Shown piece by piece: positions 1-5,917 of a DNA stretch of 12,006 bases. Every line of letters starts with the position of its first letter. Position 1 is the first letter of the stretch. A program made the translations under genes and the position numbers. The stretch is from the NCBI GenBank assembly GCA_958402495.1, contig CATXTS010000051.1, positions 1 to 12,006 on the forward strand. The letters run 5' to 3'. Under the pieces are notes generated by a model. That model did not search any database and was not told the origin of the DNA. It saw only the letters and a program-made list of their open reading frames with translations. Source of the stretch: an uncultured Clostridiaceae bacterium (GTDB lineage: Bacteria; Bacillota; Clostridia; TANB77; CAG-508).

Positions 1-301
1 CATAGATGTCTCCACTTTTCATTTTATCCATATTATCTCTATATCTTTTATTCCAATTATTGGACATTTCAGTTTCATTTTCTTCTAAGATTTCTAATAC
101 TTTCCCTGCATTTACTTTATCTATTACATTTCTAACGCCAATTTCTTCTGCTCTGGTCGTTGGCACCATAACCTTTACTTCACCAGGCATTTTAATAATA
201 TAATATGCCTGCTTCTCTCCTAAAATATCTTTTTCTTCTATTGCGTCGATTGTTCCTGCGCCATGCATTGGATATACAATTTTATCACCTACATTAAACA
301 T
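1..301 (-). CDS. carD: CarD/CdnL-family transcription regulator, 5' part (3' end beyond window)
   Basis: The first 100 codons are visible; the rest lies left of base 1. The protein begins MFNVGDKIVYPMHGAGTI, the hallmark of the CarD/CdnL/TRCF RNA-polymerase-interacting domain. This Tudor-like fold fills about residues 1-65 and binds the beta subunit of RNA polymerase. Residues from about 66 on (VLEILEENETEMSNNWNKRY) begin the helical DNA-binding half. CarD proteins stabilise open promoter complexes, classically at rRNA and other housekeeping promoters. Family length is about 150-165 residues, so roughly a third is missing. The ATG at 299-301 is preceded by AAAGGAG at 8-base spacing, which fixes the start. 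A strong promoter at 383-411 gives a leader of about 75 bases. The family assignment is secure; the exact regulon cannot be read from the sequence. Confidence 0.92.
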   Translation of the reverse strand, partial: MFNVGDKIVYPMHGAGTIDAIEEKDILGEKQAYYIIKMPGEVKVMVPTTRAEEIGVRNVIDKVNAGKVLEILEENETEMSNNWNKRYRDNMDKMKSGDIY

Positions 302-382
302 GTAAGACACTCCTTTCTGTGCTATTTTTCTTTTTAGGTGTGTCAAGAAAGGTTTTGATTCTCTTTTTTAACCACTGTTTAT

Positions 383-411
383 ATTATACATCAAAAATTG
401 GTAAAAGTCAA
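383..411 (-). promoter_or_regulatory. sigma-A-type promoter for carD
   Basis: Read on the minus strand: TTGACT at 411-406, a 17-base spacer, then a perfect TATAAT at 388-383. The -35 box lies in the loop and 3' arm of the sortase terminator hairpin (397-424), so terminator and promoter overlap physically. Confidence 0.8.
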
Positions 412-424
412 AACTTTTACCAAT
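397..424 (-). terminator. intrinsic terminator after the sortase pair
   Basis: The perfect inverted repeat ATTGGTAAAAGT / ACTTTTACCAAT has a 4-base loop. On the minus strand it runs into TTTTT. It lies 28 bases past the sortase stop codon. The other flank also carries a T run, so it could stop plus-strand transcription too. Confidence 0.8.
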
Positions 425-451
425 AATTTTTTTAATTTTTCCTATTGACTT

Positions 452-1123
452 TTAGTTTTCTCTTGCCCAAATGACTAACCTTTTTTTAACATCTTCTGTA
501 CAAGTAGATAAGGAAATTTCTCTTTTCCCTTGGGTATCTCTAGTAGCATAATCAAAGTCTGTATCTGATGTAATATAGGTATTCGTAATAGTATATTCTA
601 TCTTTTTGCCAGTTTGATCTGTTACATAAATTTTATCACCAACTACCAATTTTTTATTATTTGAAAAGAAGGTTCCATTTCTATAATTATGTCCTACAAT
701 AACGGTGTTTCCCACTGTATTTAAACCTGGTCCATATAAGACAGCCACTGCCGCACTAATAGATTTTGGTGTTACTTTATCCACAATTGGTGATTTTAAT
801 TTTATTTTAGGTATTTGAATCGTTCCTATCATAGTATAATCTCTATAGGTTACAGTTGGCGTTTTTTTATTACCTCCACCATTGGTATTGGTATTTTGTG
901 GTTGAGGTGTTTCTGAAGTTGTGCTATTTTCCTCTTGGTTAACCTGCTCCTCTTGTACATTTTCAAATTGTTGTTCAAATTCCTCTACTGCATCTTCTGC
1001 ATCCTTTTGTGCAAAATAATTTACTAGAAAATCATATCCTATATACCCTAGCAATCCTATAACTGCTAAGATAATTATTATCATTAAAATAGTTAAGAAC
1101 TTTTTATATCCACCACTATGCAT
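452..1123 (-). CDS. sortase (second gene of a tandem pair)
   Basis: A 223-residue membrane-anchored cysteine transpeptidase. Sortases cut a sorting signal in exported proteins and join the new C-terminus to peptidoglycan or to another pilin subunit. A single transmembrane segment lies at about residues 9-30 (LTILMIIIILAVIGLLGYIG), with the catalytic domain outside. An acidic, Gln/Asn/Thr-rich linker spans about 40-90, and the sortase beta-barrel runs from about 98 to the end. The catalytic triad is visible: His145 in VIVGHNYRNG, Cys208 in LSTCTED and Arg215 in KKRLVIWA. The start has AAAGGAG 5-6 bases upstream. It lies 25 bases after the paralogous sortase and ends at a terminator, so the two form an operon. 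Subclass is uncertain; a B- or D-like class is possible. No LPxTG-type substrate is encoded in the window. Confidence 0.93.
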   Translation of the reverse strand: MHSGGYKKFLTILMIIIILAVIGLLGYIGYDFLVNYFAQKDAEDAVEEFEQQFENVQEEQVNQEENSTTSETPQPQNTNTNGGGNKKTPTVTYRDYTMIGTIQIPKIKLKSPIVDKVTPKSISAAVAVLYGPGLNTVGNTVIVGHNYRNGTFFSNNKKLVVGDKIYVTDQTGKKIEYTITNTYITSDTDFDYATRDTQGKREISLSTCTEDVKKRLVIWAREN

Positions 1124-1148
1124 AATGGCTCCTTTCTAACTTTTGTAT

Positions 1149-1829
1149 TTAATCTGCTGTTGCCCATACAATCAACCTACTTTTTGTATCATCTGTACAG
1201 GTCAATAGAGAAATTTCTCTTTTTCCTTGGGTATCTCTATCTAAATAGGTAGAGTCTTCTGGTGAGGTTGTATACGTTTTATAAATAGTATAGGTTACCT
1301 TTTTTCCGGTTTCATCTGTAATATATACTTTGTCTCCTTCTTCTAACTTTTTATTATTAGAGAAGAAGGTACCATTTCTATAATTGTGTCCTACGATAAC
1401 GGTATTACCTATCTTGTTTAGTCCTGGTCCATAATAAAGTGCTACGGCTACTTCTATAGCATTTTTACTTGCTTCTTTTAGTACCGGATATTTTACATTA
1501 ATTTTAGGGATTTCTATTGTACCTATCATTGGAAAACCTTTATACATTTCTTGATGCTCGTTACTTCCTTCTCCTATTGTATTGTTTTGAATCAGATTTT
1601 CTAAATCTACGTTTGGTGCTACTACATTAGCTATTGTATTATCTCCTTGTTCATTAGCCTGCGTGTTTGTTTTTCCTTCTTGATATCTATCTACTGCATC
1701 ACCTGCATCGGCTTCTATGGATGAATTTTTTACTAAATTTATTCCTAGGAAAATTAAGACACCTACAATGATGATAATACCTACAATTAATAAAACGGTT
1801 AAAAATTTTCCATATTTATTTTCAAACAT
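1149..1829 (-). CDS. sortase (first gene of a tandem pair)
   Basis: A 226-residue paralog of the neighbouring sortase with the same plan. A transmembrane helix lies at about residues 9-32 (LTVLLIVGIIIIVGVLIFLG), a variable extracytoplasmic linker at about 38-98, and the sortase domain from about 101. His148 (VIVGHNYRNG), Cys211 (LLTCTDD) and Arg218 (KSRLIVWA) form the expected triad. The stretch GNTVIVGHNYRNGTFFSNNK is identical in both enzymes, while the linkers and the segment before the catalytic Cys differ, as after a duplication with divergence in substrate contacts. The start is preceded by AGGAGG. A promoter with an extended -10 lies at 1863-1891. The target protein and attachment signal are unknown. 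Confidence 0.93.
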   Translation of the reverse strand: MFENKYGKFLTVLLIVGIIIIVGVLIFLGINLVKNSSIEADAGDAVDRYQEGKTNTQANEQGDNTIANVVAPNVDLENLIQNNTIGEGSNEHQEMYKGFPMIGTIEIPKINVKYPVLKEASKNAIEVAVALYYGPGLNKIGNTVIVGHNYRNGTFFSNNKKLEEGDKVYITDETGKKVTYTIYKTYTTSPEDSTYLDRDTQGKREISLLTCTDDTKSRLIVWATAD

Positions 1830-1862
1830 CTATAACTTCCTCCTTTTATCACTTATATAGTC

Positions 1863-1891
1863 ATTATATCATATAAGTATCTCTTTTTCTA
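1863..1891 (-). promoter_or_regulatory. promoter of the sortase operon (extended -10)
   Basis: On the minus strand the -10 is a perfect TATAAT (1868-1863) preceded by TGA, giving the extended form TGnTATAAT. The -35 at 17-base spacing is a weaker TAGAAA (1891-1886). It sits between the HIT-gene terminator and the first sortase ribosome site. Confidence 0.65.
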
Positions 1892-1920
1892 CATTTTCAA
1901 GAAAATTACTGTTCTTATAC

Positions 1921-1953
1921 AGAAAAAAATCATGCAGCTACACTACATGATTT
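1921..1953 (-). terminator. intrinsic terminator after the HIT gene
   Basis: On the minus strand a 12-pair hairpin (AAATCATGTAGT / GCTGCATGATTT, two G-T wobbles, loop GTA; 1953-1927) runs into TTTTCT. It begins 7 bases past the HIT stop and closes the alaS-HIT transcript. Confidence 0.85.
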
Positions 1954-1959
1954 CTATTC

Positions 1960-2310
1960 TTATCCTACAATTTTATCTCCTAATACTTTACCACCTAAAA
2001 TGTGAAAATGAATGTGCATAACTTCTTGTCCAGAATCCTTTCCACAATTGGCAATTACACGATAACCTTGTTTTTCAAAGCCTCCTTGTTTGGCTATTTT
2101 ATTAATAACTGTATAAATTTTCCCTATCATGATTTCATCTTCTAATTGTAAATCTGTTAACATAGCTATATGTTTTTTAGGAATTACTAGTATATGGATA
2201 GGTGCTGCTGGCTGGATATCTCTAAAGGCTAAGAATTCTTCATCTTCATATACCTTATCAGAAGGAATTTCCCCTTTTATAATTTTACAAAACACACAAT
2301 TTTCGTCCAT
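1960..2310 (-). CDS. HIT-family (HINT-type) nucleotide-binding hydrolase
   Basis: A 116-residue cytoplasmic protein of the histidine triad superfamily. These enzymes cleave nucleoside phosphoramidates and aminoacyl adenylates, leaving the nucleoside monophosphate. The triad motif HIHFHIL places His99, His101 and His103 at the active site. The N-terminal CVFCKIIKGEIPS (Cys5, Cys8) is typical of the bacterial HINT/Hit branch and may bind zinc. The length is normal for the family, so it appears intact. An AGGAGGT ribosome site lies 6 bases before the ATG. It starts 9 bases after the alaS stop, so the two are very likely co-transcribed; this is suggestive because HINT enzymes can hydrolyse aminoacyl-AMP, the intermediate made by tRNA synthetases. 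That functional link is inference. Confidence 0.95.
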   Translation of the reverse strand: MDENCVFCKIIKGEIPSDKVYEDEEFLAFRDIQPAAPIHILVIPKKHIAMLTDLQLEDEIMIGKIYTVINKIAKQGGFEKQGYRVIANCGKDSGQEVMHIHFHILGGKVLGDKIVG

Positions 2311-2319
2311 ACTGACCTC

Positions 2320-4077
2320 CTATTTTATTAAAATGGCTTTAATTCTTCTAACACCTGCTGAACTAGATTCTTCTTTCTTGATTTTAAACGTACCTAATAC
2401 ACCAGTATGTTCTACATGTGGTCCTCCACAAATTTCTTTACTAAAATCTCCTATAGTATATACTTTTACTTTTTCACCATATTTGTTTTCAAATAGACCC
2501 ATTGCTCCAGATTTTTTAGCTTCTTCTAATGACATTTCTTCACATACTACTGGTAAATCCTTCTGGATTTGTGCATTTACAATATCTTCTACTTCTTGAA
2601 TTTGTTCCTTTGTCATTTTCTCTGGATGTGTAAAGTCAAAACGTAATCTTTCCGTTGTAATGTTAGAACCATTTTGATGAACATGGTCTCCTAATACCAT
2701 TCTCAAAGCCCTATGCAATAAATGGGTAGCTGTATGATAACCAATGGTAATTTCATTTTGTTCTGCTAATCCACCTTTAAATTTTTGTTGACTACCTAAT
2801 CTAGATTTTTCTTGATGTTCTTTAAATAAGATATCAAATGCTTTTGTATCTACACTAAATCCTTGTTCTTTTGCTAAATCAGAGGTAATTTCTGGTGGGA
2901 ACCCATACGTTTCATATAATTTAAACATCGTCTCTCCATCAATTTGTGTTTTTCCTTCTTGTTTTGCTTTAACAATTGCTTTTTCAAATTCTCTTTCTCC
3001 ATGAGCTAATGTTTTGACAAATTTGTCTTTTTCTTCTAGAATCACTTGTTTAATTTCTTCTCTTTTTTCTACAAGTTCTGGATATAATTCCTTTAAAGTT
3101 TCAATATTTAAATCAATTAAGTTACCTAATTCTTCTAAATCAATTTGTAACTTATTTAAATGTCTTGTCATTCTACGGATTAATCTTCTTAAAATATAAC
3201 CTCTATCCACATTACTTGGTCTACCACCATCGCTAATAATCATCATACTAGAACGTAAATGTTCTGCTACAATTCTTCTACTATTGATAGCATCCTCTTT
3301 GGCAAGCTCTTGTAATTTGTCCATAATTGGTGCAAAAATTTCTGTGTCATAAGGTGTTTCTTTTCCATTTAAAAGCATGGTTACTCTTTCTAGTCCTAGC
3401 CCTGTATCTACATTTTGTTGTGCTAGTTTTGTATATGTTCCATCTTTATGTTTGTAGAATTCCATAAATACATTGTTCCAAATTTCTACATATTTTCCAC
3501 AATCACAAGATGGTCCACAATCTGGACCACAAGCTGGTTTTCCTGTATCTAGGAACATTTCTGTATCTGGTCCACAAGGGCCTTCTTCTCCTGCAATCCA
3601 CCAATTATCTTCTTTTCCATAAAAATAAATTCTTTCTTCTGGAATCCCTGCTTTTTTCCACGCTTCAAAAGCCACTACATCTCTTGGAGCATCCTCATCT
3701 CCTGCGAAACAAGTTACAGATAACTTTTCTACTGGTATTTCTAAAACTTTTGTTAAAAATTCATAAGACATAGCAATGGCTTCTTCTTTAAAATAATCTC
3801 CTAAAGACCAGTTTCCAAGCATCTCAAAATAAGTTAGATGGCGATTATCTCCTACTTCATCAATATCGACTGTTCTAACACATTTTTGGTAATCGGTTAA
3901 ACGTTTTCCTTCTGGATGTTTTTCTCCTAATAAATAAGGTACCAATGGTTGCATACCAGCTGTTGTAAATAATACAGATGGGTCATTTTCTGGTATTAAT
4001 GGTGCACTTGGTATAATTTTATGTCCGTGTTCTTCAAAAAATTTCAAGTATTTATTTCTTAATTCAATTGCTTTCAT
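2320..4077 (-). CDS. alaS: alanyl-tRNA synthetase, short form lacking the C-Ala domain
   Basis: Charges tRNA-Ala with alanine. The class II catalytic core occupies about residues 1-240, with FTTAGMQPLVPYLLG, DEVGDNRHLTYFEMLGNW and DTGLGLERVTMLL. The tRNA-recognition helices follow at about 245-430. The editing domain, which removes mischarged Ser and Gly, is intact, with HTATH (448-452) and CGGPH (550-554). The protein then ends at residue 585, just after SSSAGVRRIKA. Usual bacterial AlaRS has about 870-880 residues, so the C-terminal C-Ala oligomerisation domain is absent, and the linker before the editing domain is short. A cluster of four cysteines (Cys183, 187, 191, 193; ACGPDCGPSCDCG) is inserted after GPCGPDTEMF. 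From memory, the sequence resembles Candidate Phyla Radiation AlaRS more than ordinary Firmicutes AlaRS. No T-box fits in the 60-base leader. A promoter lies in the end of mtaB. Confidence 0.95.
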   Translation of the reverse strand: MKAIELRNKYLKFFEEHGHKIIPSAPLIPENDPSVLFTTAGMQPLVPYLLGEKHPEGKRLTDYQKCVRTVDIDEVGDNRHLTYFEMLGNWSLGDYFKEEAIAMSYEFLTKVLEIPVEKLSVTCFAGDEDAPRDVVAFEAWKKAGIPEERIYFYGKEDNWWIAGEEGPCGPDTEMFLDTGKPACGPDCGPSCDCGKYVEIWNNVFMEFYKHKDGTYTKLAQQNVDTGLGLERVTMLLNGKETPYDTEIFAPIMDKLQELAKEDAINSRRIVAEHLRSSMMIISDGGRPSNVDRGYILRRLIRRMTRHLNKLQIDLEELGNLIDLNIETLKELYPELVEKREEIKQVILEEKDKFVKTLAHGEREFEKAIVKAKQEGKTQIDGETMFKLYETYGFPPEITSDLAKEQGFSVDTKAFDILFKEHQEKSRLGSQQKFKGGLAEQNEITIGYHTATHLLHRALRMVLGDHVHQNGSNITTERLRFDFTHPEKMTKEQIQEVEDIVNAQIQKDLPVVCEEMSLEEAKKSGAMGLFENKYGEKVKVYTIGDFSKEICGGPHVEHTGVLGTFKIKKEESSSAGVRRIKAILIK

Positions 4078-4119
4078 ATTTTGTTTTCCTTTCTTTTTTG
4101 GCTTCCTTTTTCATGGCAA

Positions 4120-4148
4120 ATTATATTACATTTTTGCTTAGATTGCAA
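4120..4148 (-). promoter_or_regulatory. probable promoter of alaS-HIT inside the end of mtaB
   Basis: On the minus strand: TTGCAA (4148-4143), a 17-base spacer and a perfect TATAAT (4125-4120). The -35 overlaps the last codons of mtaB. Read-through from mtaB is also possible because no terminator lies between the two genes. Confidence 0.55.
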
Positions 4149-5436
4149 CTGCCAATAATTCTAAATTTTGGTTTTCCTTTATTTTTACTTTAACAATTTG
4201 ATTTTCTAAATCTTCTTTTGTTTTCACTTTTACCATATGATAATTCGTAGTATGTCCTTTTATATAGTCTCCTTCTCGCTCTTCTAATAATACCTCTACT
4301 TCTTTGCCAATATCTTGTGCATTTTGCATTTCTTCATTTTTATCAGATAAAGCAATTAATCTAGCACTACGTTCTTCTTTAACGCTACCCTCTATTTGAT
4401 TTGGCATAATCGCTGCTTTCGTACCCTTTCTAGGAGAATATTTAAAAATGTGCATTTTATAAAATTGCATTTCTTTTAAAAACTGATATGTTGTTTCAAA
4501 TTCTTCTGACGTCTCTGCTGGAAAACCTACAATGATATCAGTTGTTAATGCTACATTCGGATAATATTTTCTTAGTAATTGTACACTTTTTCTAAATTCT
4601 TCTGTTGTATATCTACGATTCATTCTTTTTAAAGTAGCATCACATCCACTTTGCAGCGATAGATGAAAATGGTCACAAATTTTATCTAATTTTACTAATC
4701 TTTCTAAAAAATCATTCGTTATAATCGTTGGTTCTAAAGAGCCTAATCGAATTCTTTGAATACCTGTAACCGAATGGATAGCTTCTAGTAAATCGATTAA
4801 CGATGTCTCTTCTTTCCACTCTTTTCCATAAGAGGCAATATGAATACCTGTAATAACTACTTCTTTAATGCCTTCTTGTGCTATTTTTTCAATTTCTGCT
4901 ACCACATTTTCTATTTTTCTACTTCTAATATGCCCTCTAGCATACGGAATAATACAATAACTGCAAAAACGGTCACAACCATCTTGTACTTTTACATCAG
5001 CTCTCGTTTTATCTGTATATTCTGTTGTTACAAAGTCTAAAAATTCTTTTTGATACATAACATCTGTAATGTATTCTTTTTTGGTTGTATCTTTTCTGTA
5101 AGCCTCTACATATTCTATCATTTTATTTTTTTCATTCACACCACAAATCATATCAATTTCTGGTATTTTCTCTAATTCTTCTTTAGCTACTTGTGCATAA
5201 CAACCACAAGCTACTACTACACTATTTAGATTTCTTTGTTTGACTTTTCTTAACATTTGTCTAGATTTTCTATCTGCCATATTGGTAACTGTACAAGTAT
5301 TAATAATATAAATATCTGCTACATCCTCAAAGTCTACAATTGTATAGCCTTGTTTTATAAATTGTTCTATCATAGCATTGGTTTCATATTGATTTACTTT
5401 ACATCCTAATGTACAAAATGCAACAGTTTTCTCCAT
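4138..5436 (-). CDS. mtaB: tRNA t6A37 methylthiotransferase (MtaB type)
   Basis: A radical-SAM enzyme of 432 residues that inserts a methylthio group at C2 of N6-threonylcarbamoyladenosine-37 in ANN-decoding tRNAs, giving ms2t6A. The N-terminal UPF0004 domain (about 1-125) has the three-cysteine auxiliary iron-sulfur ligands in CTLGCKVNQYETN, NTCTVTN and ACGCYAQ. The radical-SAM motif CDRFCSYC gives Cys154, Cys158 and Cys161. The typical segments VVITGIHIASYG, LSLQSGCD and TTDIIVGFPAET follow. A TRAM RNA-binding domain fills roughly 370-432. Length is normal. CTLGCKVNQYETN and the overall order favour MtaB over MiaB or RimO. A GAGG site precedes the ATG. It heads a minus-strand block with alaS and the HIT gene, all linked to tRNA or aminoacyl-nucleotide chemistry. 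Confidence 0.95.
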   Translation of the reverse strand: MEKTVAFCTLGCKVNQYETNAMIEQFIKQGYTIVDFEDVADIYIINTCTVTNMADRKSRQMLRKVKQRNLNSVVVACGCYAQVAKEELEKIPEIDMICGVNEKNKMIEYVEAYRKDTTKKEYITDVMYQKEFLDFVTTEYTDKTRADVKVQDGCDRFCSYCIIPYARGHIRSRKIENVVAEIEKIAQEGIKEVVITGIHIASYGKEWKEETSLIDLLEAIHSVTGIQRIRLGSLEPTIITNDFLERLVKLDKICDHFHLSLQSGCDATLKRMNRRYTTEEFRKSVQLLRKYYPNVALTTDIIVGFPAETSEEFETTYQFLKEMQFYKMHIFKYSPRKGTKAAIMPNQIEGSVKEERSARLIALSDKNEEMQNAQDIGKEVEVLLEEREGDYIKGHTTNYHMVKVKTKEDLENQIVKVKIKENQNLELLAVAI

Positions 5437-5469
5437 TTCTCTTCCTCATTTCTTTTTTTCATGTTTTCT

Positions 5470-5478
5470 ATTTTATCA
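5470..5478 (-). promoter_or_regulatory. possible extended -10 of the mtaB promoter
   Basis: On the minus strand TGATAAAAT matches the extended -10 pattern TGnTATAAT with one change. It lies about 35 bases before the mtaB start. No good -35 is visible at 17 bases (TTTTAA), so the call is weak. Confidence 0.35.
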
Positions 5479-5515
5479 CACATTTTACACTTTTAAAAGC
5501 TATTTTTTCCTTTTC

Positions 5516-5544
5516 TTGAATTTTATGTCAAGTTATAGTATAAT
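5516..5544 (+). promoter_or_regulatory. promoter of the small plus-strand gene
   Basis: TTGAAT (5516-5521), a 17-base spacer and a perfect TATAAT (5539-5544). Transcription should start near 5551, giving a leader of about 50 bases. The leader contains a short dyad, GGATA (5557-5561) and TATCC (5569-5573). Confidence 0.75.
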
Positions 5545-5601
5545 GATAATGTAACCGGATAGCACAGTTATCCAAAGTTGATGCACAGAAAGGAGAATCG
5601 T

Positions 5602-5835
5602 ATGAAATCTCAAACACAGGAATATTTAGAGGCTCTAAAGGAGGCAGCAGAACTTATTAAATTGAGAAAAGAAATTCCCGAATATCTCATTGAAAAGGCC
5701 ATTGGAAGGTATCCCAGCTGTCCATCTTGCGCAGCAGACATGGACAGTTTCGTAGAACCTTACTGCAGGCTTCCCCAATATTTGGAGGAATTCCAGGCTT
5801 TCAAAGCAGCAGCAACACAACTTGCATCAAATTAA
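5602..5835 (+). CDS. small cysteine-containing protein of unknown function
   Basis: I do not recognise this 77-residue protein. Residues 1-35 look helical and charged (YLEALKEAAELIKLRKEIPE). CPSC (Cys40, Cys43) and Cys55 could form part of a zinc site. A second helix (YLEEFQAFKAAATQLAS) closes the protein. There is no signal peptide or membrane segment. Upstream TTG and ATG codons at 5578 and 5581 are in frame, but AAAGGAG at 5589-5595 sits 6 bases before the ATG at 5602, which fixes that start. The gene stands alone, with its own promoter (5516-5544) and a strong terminator (5841-5883). By hand count its GC is about 41%, and codons such as CCC, CTC, GAG and GGC are unlike the AT-rich neighbours, so it may be acquired. 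A small zinc-ribbon-like or phage/plasmid accessory protein is possible but unproven. Confidence 0.75.
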   Translation: MKSQTQEYLEALKEAAELIKLRKEIPEYLIEKAIGRYPSCPSCAADMDSFVEPYCRLPQYLEEFQAFKAAATQLASN

Positions 5836-5840
5836 AACAT

Positions 5841-5883
5841 ACCCTGGCGTATTTGACTAACGCCAGGGTCTTTCTTGTTTTTC
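5841..5883 (+). terminator. strong intrinsic terminator after the small plus-strand gene
   Basis: A perfect 10-pair GC-rich stem ACCCTGGCGT (5841-5850) / ACGCCAGGGT (5860-5869), a 9-base loop, then CTTTCTTGTTTTT. The minus-strand pilin-like gene ends convergently at 5918 and has no other visible terminator, so the stem may serve both directions, though the minus-strand T run is poor. Confidence 0.9.
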
Positions 5884-5917
5884 CTAACAATTTTATTTTC
5901 TTATTTTAGAATTATTC

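Noticed and set aside
3510..3773. Plus-strand open frame inside alaS, and similar ones at 2129-2599 and 3014-3199
   Set aside because: They lie antisense to a well-identified synthetase and have no ribosome sites or plausible protein content.
4078..4137. Possible T-box leader for alaS
   Set aside because: The 60-base gap has no room for a specifier loop and antiterminator, and no T-box consensus sequence is visible.
5527..5532. Perfect TTGACA on the minus strand upstream of mtaB
   Set aside because: At 16-18 bases downstream the sequence is GAAAAA-like with no usable -10, so it is not called as the mtaB promoter.
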